Assembly: GCA_963835495.1 (NCBI GenBank)
Contig: CAWIFQ010000003.1
Span: forward strand, 62,001-126,000
DNA from: Acaudatibacter sp963835495
Lineage (GTDB): Bacteria; Pseudomonadota; Alphaproteobacteria; Caulobacterales; Caulobacteraceae
DNA length: 64,000 nucleotides
Direction: 5' to 3'
A program made the translations under genes and the position numbers. This document shows positions 27,581-38,094 of the stretch, piece by piece; position 1 is the first letter of the stretch, and every line of letters starts with the position of its first letter. A model generated the notes under the pieces. The model had not been told where the DNA came from, made no database searches, and saw only the letters and a program-made list of their open reading frames with translations.

Positions 27581-28093
27581 GTGAGCGAGATCCAAATGCC
27601 GAAGCTTTCATCGTCCTTGGATAGGCTGTTCGCCAGGTTCGCCAACGCGACCGCCAGGGTGACTGGCAGCCCGCTCGCGTTTCTGCTCTGCGTCCTATCG
27701 GTGGCGGTGTGGGCGGCAACCGGGCCGCTGTTCCGATTCTCCGAGACCTGGCAGCTGGTGATCAACACCGGCACCACCATCATCACCTTCCTGATGGTGT
27801 TCCTGATCCAGAACACCCAGAACCGGGACGGCGCGGCGATCCAGACCAAGCTCGACGAACTGATCCGCTCCTCGGACGCGGAGGACGAGTTCATGGGCAT
27901 CGAGAAACTCACCGACAAGGAACTCGAGCTGTTGCATCGCAAGTGCGCAAGGGCCGCGCGCAACAGCCAGCGTCTCCTCGCAACGGCGGAAGCCGAGCGC
28001 AAGTCCCGCCAAGCCGGCGCGGCGAAGGCGGCCGGGCCACGCAAGCGTGCGGCGCGGAAGTCCGCCTCGGGCGGGGTGAGCCGCGCGACATGA
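27581..28093 (+). CDS. Low-affinity iron permease family protein
   Basis: 170-residue inner-membrane protein with two membrane segments (PLAFLLCVLSVAVWAATGPLF and LVINTGTTIITFLMVFLIQN) followed by QNTQNRDGAAIQTKLDELI, the signature of the family. A basic Lys/Ala/Arg-rich C-terminal tail of about 40 residues resembles a nucleic-acid or phospholipid contact tail. The family name comes from yeast Fet4; the bacterial role is uncertain. Its stop overlaps the next start (ATGA). Confidence 0.85.
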   Translation: MSEIQMPKLSSSLDRLFARFANATARVTGSPLAFLLCVLSVAVWAATGPLFRFSETWQLVINTGTTIITFLMVFLIQNTQNRDGAAIQTKLDELIRSSDAEDEFMGIEKLTDKELELLHRKCARAARNSQRLLATAEAERKSRQAGAAKAAGPRKRAARKSASGGVSRAT

Positions 28094-28383
28094 AGCGCTC
28101 TCGTGCAAATCCCTGGCTTGGCATCGGCTGGGATGCCTGGCGCCTCGGCCTGGAGGCCGGGGCGGTGATCGGCCTGCGGACCTTGAAGCTCGCCCAGGGC
28201 GGCGCGGCCGGCCAGGCGGAGGCCGAACGGATGGTCCGCGAAAAGGTGCAGGCCGGCCTGGACCTCCAGGCCCTGGCCCTGACCGGCGGCCTCGGTGCGA
28301 CACCGGCCAGCGCCTCTGCGCGGACGCTGGCGCTTTACCGACGCCGGGTGAAGGCGAACCGGCGACGACTGGGCAAGGGCTAG
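28090..28383 (+). CDS. Uncharacterised small protein, translationally coupled
   Basis: 97 residues, starting at ATG 28090 that overlaps the stop of the upstream gene by 4 bp (ATGA). The start is NPWLGIGWDAWRLGLEAGAVIGLRTLKLAQGG, then AEAERMVREKVQAGLDLQALALTGGLG. It resembles short helical alphaproteobacterial proteins linked to granules or membranes, but I cannot assign a family. It is convergent with glmS, 7 bp away. Confidence 0.7.
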   Translation: MKRSRANPWLGIGWDAWRLGLEAGAVIGLRTLKLAQGGAAGQAEAERMVREKVQAGLDLQALALTGGLGATPASASARTLALYRRRVKANRRRLGKG

Positions 28384-28390
28384 CGCCCCG

Positions 28391-30217
<1,827 letters not shown>

Positions 30218-30381
30218 TGAAGGATCGGTCCTTTGGGGTTCGCGATTTGGTGGTTAGCGACTCGGGGGACTAAACTGATTTCCCGGTCATTCTGAGTTCC
30301 TGGGTTTCCGGCGAGCGGCTTTACCATTCGCGAGCCGGGGGTCATCTAAATCTCGGTTTCCTTACGTTTCTGGGATCACCC

Positions 30382-31734
30382 ATGAAATCACGCGGCTATT
30401 TTGGCACTGACGGCATTCGCGGTCAGGCCAACGTTCATCCGATGACGGCCGAGGTCGCGCTGCGCGTCGGCCTGGCCGCCGGCAAGCTGTTCACCAGCGG
30501 CGGCGACCGCCGCCACCTGGTGGTGATCGGCAAGGATACGCGGCTCTCGGGCTACATGATCGAGCCGGCCCTGGTCGCCGGCTTCACCAGCGTCGGCATG
30601 GACGTACGCACCTTCGGCCCGCTGCCGACGCCGGGCGTGGCGATGATGACCCGGTCGATGCGCGCCGACATCGGGGTGATGATCAGCGCCTCGCACAACA
30701 ACTTCGCCGACAACGGGATCAAGCTGTTCGGGCCCGACGGCTACAAGCTCTCCGACGCCCGCGAGGCCGAGATCGAGGCGCTGATGGACGAGGGCCTGCA
30801 GGACGGCCTGGCCAGTCCCAAGGCGCTGGGCCGCGTGGTGCGGATCGACGAGGCGCCGGCGCGCTATGTCGAGATCGCCAAGGCGACCTTCCCGAAATCG
30901 CTCTCGCTGAGCGGGCTACGCGTCGCGGTCGATTGCGCCAACGGCGCCGCCTACAAGGTCGCGCCGACCGCGCTGTACGAGCTGGGCGCGGAAGTGATCA
31001 GCGTCGGCGTCTCGCCCGATGGCATCAACATCAACGAGGAATGCGGCTCGACCCATCCGGCCTCGATCACCGCGGCGGTGCGGCAGTACCGCGCGGACAT
31101 CGGCATCTCGCTCGACGGCGACGCCGACCGGCTGGTGATCTGCGACGAGAGGGGCCAGATCGTCGACGGCGACCAGATCATGGCGCTGATCGCCGCCTCC
31201 TGGGCCGCCAGGGGCGCGCTGACCGGCGATGGCGTGGTGGGGACGGTGATGTCCAACCTGGGCCTCGAGCGCTTCCTGGCCGAGCGCAACCTCGCCCTGC
31301 ACCGCACCCAGGTCGGCGACCGCTACGTCAGCGCCAAGATGCGCGAAGGCAAGTTCAACCTCGGCGGCGAGCAGTCCGGCCACATCATCCTGTCGGACTT
31401 CTCCACCACCGGCGACGGCCTGATCGCCGCGCTGCAGGTGCTGGCCGAGCTGGTCCGCTCCGGCAAGCCGATGAGCGCGCTGGCCCGCCAGTTCGAGCCG
31501 GCGCCGCAGAAGCTGGAGAATGTGCGCTTCTCGGGCGGCAAGCCGTTGGAGAACGCCAAGGTAAAGCAGGCCATCGCCGACGCCGAGCTGCGCCTCAACG
31601 GCTCCGGCCGCGTGCTGGTGCGCGCCTCCGGCACCGAACCTTTGATCCGCATCATGGCGGAGGGCGACGATGAGAAGCTAGTGGGGCAGTTAGTGCGCGA
31701 GATCGCAGGTGCGGTCAGGGAAGCGGCGATCTAG
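30382..31734 (+). CDS. glmM: Phosphoglucosamine mutase
   Basis: Interconverts glucosamine-6-phosphate and glucosamine-1-phosphate, the step after GlmS. 450 residues. Visible are KSRGYFGTDGIRGQAN at the start, the phosphoserine loop MISASHNNFADNG, metal-binding SLDGDADRLV, sugar-binding GGEQSGHII and the C-terminal RASGTEPLIRIMAEG phosphate loop. All key residues are present. Confidence 0.97.
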   Translation: MKSRGYFGTDGIRGQANVHPMTAEVALRVGLAAGKLFTSGGDRRHLVVIGKDTRLSGYMIEPALVAGFTSVGMDVRTFGPLPTPGVAMMTRSMRADIGVMISASHNNFADNGIKLFGPDGYKLSDAREAEIEALMDEGLQDGLASPKALGRVVRIDEAPARYVEIAKATFPKSLSLSGLRVAVDCANGAAYKVAPTALYELGAEVISVGVSPDGININEECGSTHPASITAAVRQYRADIGISLDGDADRLVICDERGQIVDGDQIMALIAASWAARGALTGDGVVGTVMSNLGLERFLAERNLALHRTQVGDRYVSAKMREGKFNLGGEQSGHIILSDFSTTGDGLIAALQVLAELVRSGKPMSALARQFEPAPQKLENVRFSGGKPLENAKVKQAIADAELRLNGSGRVLVRASGTEPLIRIMAEGDDEKLVGQLVREIAGAVREAAI

Positions 31735-31792
31735 CGGAACGAACGCTTTGGCGGCGCCGTTTCAACGTTGGTCAGCGGAACGGAGCGGCGTC

Positions 31793-32188
31793 ATGAATCC
31801 CGAGAGCATCGAAGGCAAGGTCAAGAACGGACTCGGCAAGGTCGAGGAGGCCGCGGGCGAGGTGCTCGGCGATCCGGGCATGCAGCTCAGCGGCGAGGCG
31901 CGCCAGATCGAGGGGCAGGCCGAGGATGCGGTCGGCAGGGCCAAGGAAGCGATCGGCAAGACGGTGCACAAAGCCCGCGAAGCGGTCTCCGAGGCGACCG
32001 ATCAGGCCGCGGAGACCTACCAGACCCTGCGCAAGCAGGCCGAGAGCGTCGCCCACACGGTCGACCCGTTCGTCAAGGAGCAGCCCTACATCGCGGTGAT
32101 GCTGGCCGCCGTGGCCGGCCTGATCCTGGGCGCGCTCTTCGCGGGCGGCGGCGCCAAGGTCATCTACATCAAGCCAGCGCGGGACTGA
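31793..32188 (+). CDS. CsbD/ElaB-like stress protein with membrane anchor
   Basis: 131 residues. The N-terminal CsbD-like part (MNPESIEGKVKNGLGKVEEAAGEVLGDP) is followed by a DUF883-type amphipathic helix and a C-terminal membrane segment (YIAVMLAAVAGLILGALFAGGG), as in YqjD/ElaB proteins that tether ribosomes to the inner membrane in stationary phase. The start ATG 31793 fits the CsbD domain; an upstream in-frame ATG at 31709 lies within glmM. Function inferred from family only. Confidence 0.82.
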   Translation: MNPESIEGKVKNGLGKVEEAAGEVLGDPGMQLSGEARQIEGQAEDAVGRAKEAIGKTVHKAREAVSEATDQAAETYQTLRKQAESVAHTVDPFVKEQPYIAVMLAAVAGLILGALFAGGGAKVIYIKPARD

Positions 32189-32226
32189 GTTCCGCTTCCC
32201 GCGTAAGCGGGTCCAAAGAAGTCTTT

Positions 32227-32309
32227 GTCCACGAACGACACGAAAAGCACGAACGGGATCGCGCTGAGCTAGCCACCTTTTGTTCGTGTTTTTCGTGTGG
32301 TTCGTGGAC
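32227..32309. repeat. Intergenic inverted repeat, family R8
   Basis: The left arm has CCACGAACGACACGAAAAGCA; the right arm is its near-complement ending TTCGTGGAC. The separator contains ATCGCGCTGAGCTAGCC. Confidence 0.75.
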
Positions 32310-32388
32310 TCCCCTTCAATCCTCCCCGCCACCCCAGCGCTTCAGAGAAAGCCTCGGTCCCCGCTTTCGCGGGGAAGAGCGGATACAG

Positions 32389-32890
32389 TCAGAACATCCC
32401 CTCCGGCCGTTTCTTCCGGCGCTTCGGCCTTTCCCACATCACGCCGGGATAGCCCTTCAGCGGCGCCAGCGGCTCGCCGAGGTAGGTCCAGTCAGCGGCC
32501 TCCGCTGAGGAACATGTGGTAGCGCGGCTCGCGGCCGGTGCGCTGGCTGAACAGCGAGCGCGGGATGTTGACCATCTTCGGCGAGCGCGGCCGCTCGTAG
32601 AGCACCGGCGTGCCGCACCGGGCGCAGAAGCTGCGCGCCGTGCCCGTCACGTCGTCCTCGTAGCGGGTCAGGTGCTCGGCGCCGTCCAGGATCTCGAACC
32701 GGCTCTTCCAGCTGCCGACGTAGGTGGCGTAGGCGCAGCCCTGGGCGTGGCGGCTGGCGGCCGAATGGTCGTGCCAGGCCCACACCGCCGGAACCACGAT
32801 CCGGACCCGCACTGCGCCGCAGACACAGGCGCCCTCGGCGGTGACGCGATCGCGCTTGGCGGTTTCGGGCAGGGGTTCGGGATTACGCAT
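32389..32890 (-). CDS. GFA/CENP-V family zinc protein (frameshifted)
   Basis: Family members bind zinc through a Cys cluster; the prototype activates glutathione adducts of formaldehyde. Here EGACVCGAVRV and RSFCARCGTPVLYERP are visible. The frame from ATG 32890 stops early at 32492 (...HMFLSGGR). The alternate frame carries a conserved-looking tail, DWTYLGEPLAPLKGYPGVMW, that ends at 32389. They meet near 32500-32509, where one extra base would explain the break. Joined product about 166 residues. Confidence 0.78.
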
Positions 32891-32959
32891 GCGGACTCGC
32901 GATCGACGCTCCGCACTATCGCGCGCCGCGCCAGCCGCTGTCAGCGGCCGCGAAGACGC

Positions 32960-33577
32960 CTAGTCCGCCCCGCCGGTGGGTTTGCCGCCGGCCTTCAGCT
33001 TGGCGATCTCGTCCTGCAGCACCTTGCGCAGGCTGGGCTGGTCGGACGTGCCCATGTCGTGGATGCGCCAGCCGGCCGGGGTCTTGACCAGGTCGAAGGT
33101 GTCGTGGTGCGGCTTGGGGCTGGTGTCTTCGACGTCGTGAAAGTCCGCCGTCGCCTTGGCTGCGGTCGGCGTGGCCGACTGCACGGCGATCGTCGCGGTG
33201 ATGCTCTGGTAGTCCTGGCAGTCGCAGATCCAGTCGCCGTCGATGTCGCCAAGCTCGCCGTTCAGCGCCTTCTCGTCGGCCTTCATCAGCGCGATGGTGT
33301 CGGCATCCAGCACGTCGGCGGCGTTGGCGTCGAATGGCTGGAAGGTGCTGTTGCTGCTGCTGGTCTTGTAGTGGGCGTAGAGGCCCTCGAGGAACGCCTT
33401 GGCGTCGGCGGCGTCCGTGCTCGCCGGCGCGGCGCTGGCCGCGGCGGGCGCCGCGACATTAGCCGCGGCTTCAGGCGCCGCCGTCGTATTGGTCGCGGCC
33501 TTCTGGCATGCCGAAATTGCGACAAGGCCCGCCAGGCCGAGCGCGATGATAGCCTTGTGTCCGAGCGCGTTCTTCAT
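32960..33577 (-). CDS. Lipoprotein, DUF3828-like
   Basis: 205-residue exported lipoprotein. The signal peptide ends in a lipobox (LVAISAC, Cys24). A long Ala/Pro/Thr-rich linker (about 25-55) follows. The folded part has KAFLEGLYAHYKTS, LMKADEKALNGELGDIDGDWICDCQDY and a late FDLVKTPAGWRIHDMGT, as in DUF3828-type proteins. Function unknown. The two cysteines in DWICDCQDY could form a disulfide or bind a metal. Confidence 0.78.
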   Translation of the reverse strand: MKNALGHKAIIALGLAGLVAISACQKAATNTTAAPEAAANVAAPAAASAAPASTDAADAKAFLEGLYAHYKTSSSNSTFQPFDANAADVLDADTIALMKADEKALNGELGDIDGDWICDCQDYQSITATIAVQSATPTAAKATADFHDVEDTSPKPHHDTFDLVKTPAGWRIHDMGTSDQPSLRKVLQDEIAKLKAGGKPTGGAD

Positions 33578-33721
33578 TCCGGTCTCCCGCCGTCCGCCGG
33601 GCCAAGCTTAGCAAGGAAATATTACGGACTGGACAGAATTCCGAAACTGCCCTTAACCTCCCGTTGACCACGCCGCTCGACCGGTGTGGCGTTGAAAAAC
33701 ATAGCCTTTTAGGGAGGCGAA

Positions 33722-33880
33722 ATGGCGCTCGAACCCACCTGGGCTCGCACCACCACACCCAAGGCCAAGGTCAAAGGCGCGACCTGCGTCGTAAGCATGG
33801 CTTTCATGGCCGCGATGGGCGCGGCGTTCTGGATCGGCGCGCTGTGGGCGTCGCAGTCCTGGATGGCCTTCACCCGATAG
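33722..33880 (+). CDS. Small single-pass membrane protein (52 residues)
   Basis: ATG 33722 follows a strong ribosome site (AGGGAGGCGA). The product begins ALEPTWARTTTPKAKVKGAT and has one hydrophobic stretch (MAFMAAMGAAFWIGALWASQ) and three tryptophans near the C-terminus. It does not overlap any other gene; the ugd stop is 12 bp downstream on the other strand. I do not recognise the family. Confidence 0.7.
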   Translation: MALEPTWARTTTPKAKVKGATCVVSMAFMAAMGAAFWIGALWASQSWMAFTR

Positions 33881-33892
33881 GGCCGACAAGGT

Positions 33893-35195
33893 TCAGGGTC
33901 GGCCGACGCTCAGGTAGGTGAACCCGCGCGAGCGCAGCTCGTCCGGCTTGTAGATGTTGCGCAGGTCGACCACCAGCGGACGGTTCATGACCTGGCGCAC
34001 GCGGTCCAGATCGAGCGCGCGGAACTCGTCCCACTCGGTGATGATCACCGCGCAGTCCGCGCCCTCCAGGGCCTCGTAGGGCCCGCTCTTGAAATCCACC
34101 TCGCGCAGCAGCTGGCGCGCCTCGTGGCCCTCCGGGTCGTAGGCCTGCACCCGCGCGCCCATCGCCAGCAGGGCCGGGATGATCTGCAGCGAGGGCGCCT
34201 CGCGCATGTCGTCGGTGTTGGGCTTGAAGGTGAGGCCCAGGACGCCGATCAGCTTGCCGCGCAGGTCGCCGGCGAGCGCATCGGCCACTTTGCCGGCCAT
34301 CGCCTTCTTGCGCGCCTCGTTCACCCGCACGGTGGTCTCGACCAGGTTGAGCGGCGCGCGGGCGTCGTGCGCGGTGCGCACCAGCGCCAGCGTGTCCTTC
34401 GGAAAGCAGGAGCCACCGTAGCCGGGTCCGGCGTGCAGGAATTTCGAGCCGATCCGCTTGTCGAGCCCGACGCCGCGCGCCACCTGCTGCACGTCGGCGT
34501 TCACCGCCTCGCACAGGTCGGCGATCTCGTTGATGAAGGTGATCTTCATCGCCAGGAACGCGTTCGATGCATACTTCGCCAGTTCCGACGAGCGCCGGTC
34601 GATGTAGAGCATCGGCGTCTCGTTGAGATTGAGCGGGCGATAGAGCTCGGCCATCACCGGGCGGGCGCGCTCGTCCTCGAGCCCGACGATCACCCGGTCC
34701 GGCCGCTTGAAGTCCTCGATCGCCGCGCCTTCGCGCAGGAACTCCGGGTTGGAGACGACGGCGAACTGGGCGTCCGGCCGGGCCCGCTTCAGGATCGCCT
34801 CGATCTCATCGCCGGTGCCGACCGGCACGGTGGACTTGGTCACCACCACCGTGAACCCGTCCAGCAGAGGCGCGATCTCTTCGGTGGCGGCGTAGACGTA
34901 GGTCAGGTCGGCGTAGCCGTCGCCGCGCCGAGATGGGGTGCCGACGGCGATGAAGACGGCGTCGGCCTGTCGGATCGCGTCAGGCGCCTTTACTTCGAAG
35001 GTGAGCCGGCCGGCCTCGACGTTGCGGGCCACCATGACCGCCAGGTCCGGGCTCGAAGATCGGCATCTTGCCGCTGCGCAGAGCCTCGATCTTGGCCTCG
35101 TCCTTGTCGAGACAGACCACCTCGTGCCCGAAGTCGGCGAAGCAGGCCCCCGACACCAGCCCGACGTACCCCGTCCCGATCATCGCCACGCGCAT
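33893..35195 (-). CDS. ugd: UDP-glucose 6-dehydrogenase (frameshifted)
   Basis: Oxidises UDP-glucose to UDP-glucuronate for exopolysaccharide. The N-terminal NAD fold begins at ATG 35195 (RVAMIGTGYVGLVSGACFADFGHEV). The rest is in another frame: VFIAVGTPSRRGDGYADL, the catalytic Cys in HAGPGYGGSCFPKDT, and FKPNTDDMREAPSL. The frames join at 35041-35052 near CCCGGACCTGG, where one extra C explains the shift. Total length, about 434 residues, is normal. It uses GalU's product. Confidence 0.9.
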
Positions 35196-35227
35196 GGGCC
35201 GCTAGTCCTTCAGCAACGAGAGCGCCG

Positions 35228-35398
35228 CCTTGCGCCCCCTCCGTCAGCCCGCTTCGCGGTCTGCCACCTCCCCCGTTTCGCGACGCTACACGGTGGAGGA
35301 GAAACAACATCCGCACTCTTCTCCTCCACCGCATAGCGCAGCGACGCGGGGGAGGTGGCGCGGCGCGCGTAGCGCGGCGTGACGGAGGGGGCGCAAGG
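35228..35398. repeat. Intergenic inverted repeat, family R5
   Basis: 171-bp element. Outer arms CCTTGCGCCCCCTCCGTCA and TGACGGAGGGGGCGCAAGG are perfect complements. Inner arms CCACCTCCCCCG / CGGGGGAGGTGG and GGTGGAGGAGAA / TTCTCCTCCACC continue the palindrome. The loop is only a few bases (ACAACATCC... region), so the whole element is one long hairpin. Confidence 0.85.
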
Positions 35399-35408
35399 CC
35401 GACACGCC

Positions 35409-36908
35409 TCAGACTTCCTGGTTGTAGGCGCCGACTTCCGGCTCGTTCGCCAATCGAGGCTTCACCTCGTCGCGGAACAGCGCGCGCATGTCGTCCTCGG
35501 AGCGGGTGCTTTCGACCACCACCACCAGCTCGGGCTTGTTGGACGAGGCGCGCACCAGCACCCAGGACGCGTCCTCCAGCGTGACGCGGGCGCCGTTGAC
35601 CGTGTTCACGTCGGTGATCTTGCGCCCCAGGATCGAGCCCCCGGCCGCGCCGAGCGCCTCGTAGGCCTTCACGATCCGCGCGACGACCTCGTACTTCACC
35701 TCGTCGGCGCAGTGCGGCGACATCGTCAGTGATGTGTAGGCCATCGGCAGCGACTTCTTCAGATCACTGAGCTTGTGGCCGGGGTTGCGGTCGAGCATCG
35801 AGAGGATCGCCGCCGCCGCGACCAGGCCGTCGTCGTAGCCGCGGCCCAGCGGCGGATTGAAGAACAGGTGGCCGGACTTCTCGAAGCCGGCCAGCGCACC
35901 GATTTCGGCGGTCTTGCGCTTGATGTAGCTGTGCCCGGTCTTCCAGTAGATCGTCGAGGCGCCGGCGGCCTTCAGCACCGGGTCGGTGATGTAAAGGCCG
36001 GTGGACTTCACATCGACGACGAAGCGTGCGTTCGGAAACCTGGGCGCCAGGTCGCGGGCCAGGATCAGGCCGATCTTGTCGGCGAAGATCTCCTCACCCT
36101 CGTCGTCGACCACGCCGCAGCGATCGCCGTCGCCGTCGAAGCCGAGCGCCAGGTCCGCGTTGTGCTCGCGCACCGCCCGCGTCATCGCGCTCAACATCTC
36201 GTGGTCTTCCGGGTTTGGATTGTAGTTGGGGAAGGTCCAGTCGAGGTCGCATTCGACCGGGATCACCTCGGCGCCCATGCGCCGCAGCGCGTCGGGCGCG
36301 AACGCCCCGGCGGTGCCGTTGCCGCAGGCGCAGACCACGCGCAGCGGCCGGGTCAGGCTGCAGCGCGCGGCGGCGTCGGCGATGTAGCGCTCGGCGACGC
36401 CTTCAACGGCGGTCAGCGAACCGCCGGCCACCACCTTGCCCTCGCCCGCCAGCACGATTTCCTTCAGCCGGCCGATCTCGTCGGGGCCGAAGGTCAGCGG
36501 CGGGCCGGCGCCCATCTTCACGCCGGTCCAGCCGTTCTCGTTGTGGCTGGCGGTGACCATGGCCACGCACGGCGCCTCGAGGTCGAACTGGGCGAAATAG
36601 GCCATCGGCGTCACCGCCATGCCGATGTCGAGCACCTCGCAACCGGCGCTGACCAGGCCCAGCATCAGCGCCTGCTTGATCGAGAGCGAGTAGCTGCGGA
36701 AGTCGTGGCCGACGACAATGCGCCGCTGGCCCAGCTCGGCGAGGTAGGTCCCCAGCCCCAGCCCCAGCGCCTGCACGCCGATCAGGTTGAGCTCGGAACC
36801 GAACAGCCAGCGCGCGTCGTATTCGCGAAAGCCGGTGGGCTTGATCAGCGGCTCGTTCTCGTACGCCACGGTCATCGGCGCGAGATCGGCGCGGGGCTTG
36901 AGCGGCAA
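35409..36908 (-). CDS. Phosphomannomutase/phosphoglucomutase
   Basis: Interconverts sugar-1- and sugar-6-phosphates for GDP-mannose and UDP-glucose pathways. 499 residues. It has FREYDARWLFGSEL at the start, the phosphoserine loop MVTASHNENGWTGVK, metal-binding GFDGDGDRCG, and GYDDGLVAAAAIL near the sugar site. The C-terminal LVRASSNKPELVVVVES loop is the phosphate-binding site with Asn in place of the usual Thr/Gly context. Its position next to ugd suggests an exopolysaccharide or LPS sugar supply group. Confidence 0.93.
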   Translation of the reverse strand: MPLKPRADLAPMTVAYENEPLIKPTGFREYDARWLFGSELNLIGVQALGLGLGTYLAELGQRRIVVGHDFRSYSLSIKQALMLGLVSAGCEVLDIGMAVTPMAYFAQFDLEAPCVAMVTASHNENGWTGVKMGAGPPLTFGPDEIGRLKEIVLAGEGKVVAGGSLTAVEGVAERYIADAAARCSLTRPLRVVCACGNGTAGAFAPDALRRMGAEVIPVECDLDWTFPNYNPNPEDHEMLSAMTRAVREHNADLALGFDGDGDRCGVVDDEGEEIFADKIGLILARDLAPRFPNARFVVDVKSTGLYITDPVLKAAGASTIYWKTGHSYIKRKTAEIGALAGFEKSGHLFFNPPLGRGYDDGLVAAAAILSMLDRNPGHKLSDLKKSLPMAYTSLTMSPHCADEVKYEVVARIVKAYEALGAAGGSILGRKITDVNTVNGARVTLEDASWVLVRASSNKPELVVVVESTRSEDDMRALFRDEVKPRLANEPEVGAYNQEV

Positions 36909-36921
36909 AAGGTGGCTCCAG

Positions 36922-37146
36922 TTAAGGACGCGGTTTCGGCGCCAGTTTCGGGGCGAGTTTCGGGGCGAGTTTCTGCAAGGCTTCGGTCTCGGGGCCGCGC
37001 AGGACTACCGGACCCGAGAGCGCCGCGGCGCGGTGGCCGAACGGCGCCGGCGACGGCGCGCCCTGGCCTTGCGGCCAGACCATCGCCAGGGCGACCACGC
37101 CGGCGGCGAGCAGGGCTTGGATGGAGAGGGCGACGCCGTCGGACAT
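36922..37146 (-). CDS. Small membrane protein with LAPK repeats
   Basis: 74 residues, not recognised. A hydrophobic segment (ALSIQALLAAGVVALAMVW) lies at about 6-24. The C-terminus has three tandem LAPK units encoded by nearly identical 12-bp DNA repeats at about 36937-36975. A weak ribosome site precedes the start. It is upstream of the phosphomannomutase gene on the same strand, 13 bp away, so an operon is possible. Real expression is uncertain. Confidence 0.5.
   Translation of the reverse strand: MSDGVALSIQALLAAGVVALAMVWPQGQGAPSPAPFGHRAAALSGPVVLRGPETEALQKLAPKLAPKLAPKPRP
36937..36975. repeat. Tandem 12-bp repeats
   Basis: Three tandem copies of a GGCGAGTTTCGG-type unit, with a few substitutions. 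They encode the LAPK repeats of the 74-residue protein on the minus strand. Copy number is likely variable between strains. Confidence 0.75.
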
Positions 37147-37257
37147 GCTGGCGGCCTATAGCCCGCCGCCGCCGCCGCCGGAAGGGCGCGCGGCCGCTTG
37201 CGCGGTCGTTGCGCAGCGTGCAAGCAGGCGCGCCCGCCGACAGAACAGCGAAAGCCC

Positions 37258-37969
37258 ATGCCGACCCTCGTCCTCCTGCGTCACGGCCAGAGCCAATGGA
37301 ACCTCGAGGATCGCTTCACCGGCTGGGTCGACGTCGACCTCTCGCCCCAGGGTGAGGCGGAGGCCAAGCGCGGCGGCCAGCTGATCGTCGGCCGCCGGTC
37401 TCGAGTTCGACCGTGCGTTCGCCTCGGTGCTGACCCGCGCCATCCGCACCGCCGACCTCGCGCTCGCCGCCGCCGGCCAGCTGTGGATCCCGATGGAGAA
37501 GGACTGGCGCCTGAACGAGCGCCACTACGGCGGACTGACCGGGCTCAACAAGGCCGAGACCGCCGCCAAGCATGGGGCCGAGCAGGTGCGCGTCTGGCGC
37601 CGGTCCTACGATATCCCGCCGCCGCCGCTGGCGCCTGGCGGCGAATTCGACTTCGCCCGCGACCGCCGCTACGCCGGCGTCGACGTGCCGGCCACCGAGA
37701 GCCTGAAGACGACTCTGCAGCGGGTGCAGCCCTATTGGGACACCGCGATCGCGCCGGCGCTTGCGTCGGGCGAGCGGCTGCTGATCGCCGCGCACGGCAA
37801 TTCGCTGCGCGCGATCGTCAAGCTGCTGTTCGGCGTCTCCGACCAGGCGATCCCCGGCGTGGAAATCCCCACCGGCAACCCGCTGCTGATCGAGCTCGAC
37901 GGCGCACTGCGGCCCACGCGCTCGTGCTACCTCGACGAGGCGAGGGCGCAGCCGCTACCGACGGCGTGA
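37258..37969 (+). CDS. gpmA: 2,3-bisphosphoglycerate-dependent phosphoglycerate mutase (frameshifted)
   Basis: Glycolytic enzyme that interconverts 3- and 2-phosphoglycerate. The N-terminal part has the phosphohistidine loop VLLRHGQSQWNLEDRFTGW (His9). The second part has TRAIRTAD, WRLNERHYGGLTGLNKAE and the catalytic AAHGNSLRAIVK. The parts are in different frames and meet at 37390-37400 (GGCCGCCGGTC), with one extra base. Joined product about 236 residues, as usual. The start ATG 37258 places His9 correctly. Confidence 0.92.
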
Positions 37970-38000
37970 GCCGGGTCTGCGGCGTATCTCCGAGCTGAAA

Positions 38001-38068
38001 CATGTCCGTCCGGAGAGCGCTGCCGTGAAGGGCTCGTTAAGCGACGCCTTTTAAGCTTAACGGACATG
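38001..38068. repeat. Nested alternative stem-loops upstream of the pentapeptide gene
   Basis: The outer arms CATGTCCGT (38001) and ACGGACATG (38060) can pair. The inner arms CGTTAAGC (38035) and GCTTAACG (38055) can also pair. The two stems share bases at 38060-38062 and cannot both form fully. The next start codon is at 38095. Confidence 0.5.
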
Positions 38069-38094
38069 ATTCACGCGTCGCACGCCTAAGGCCG

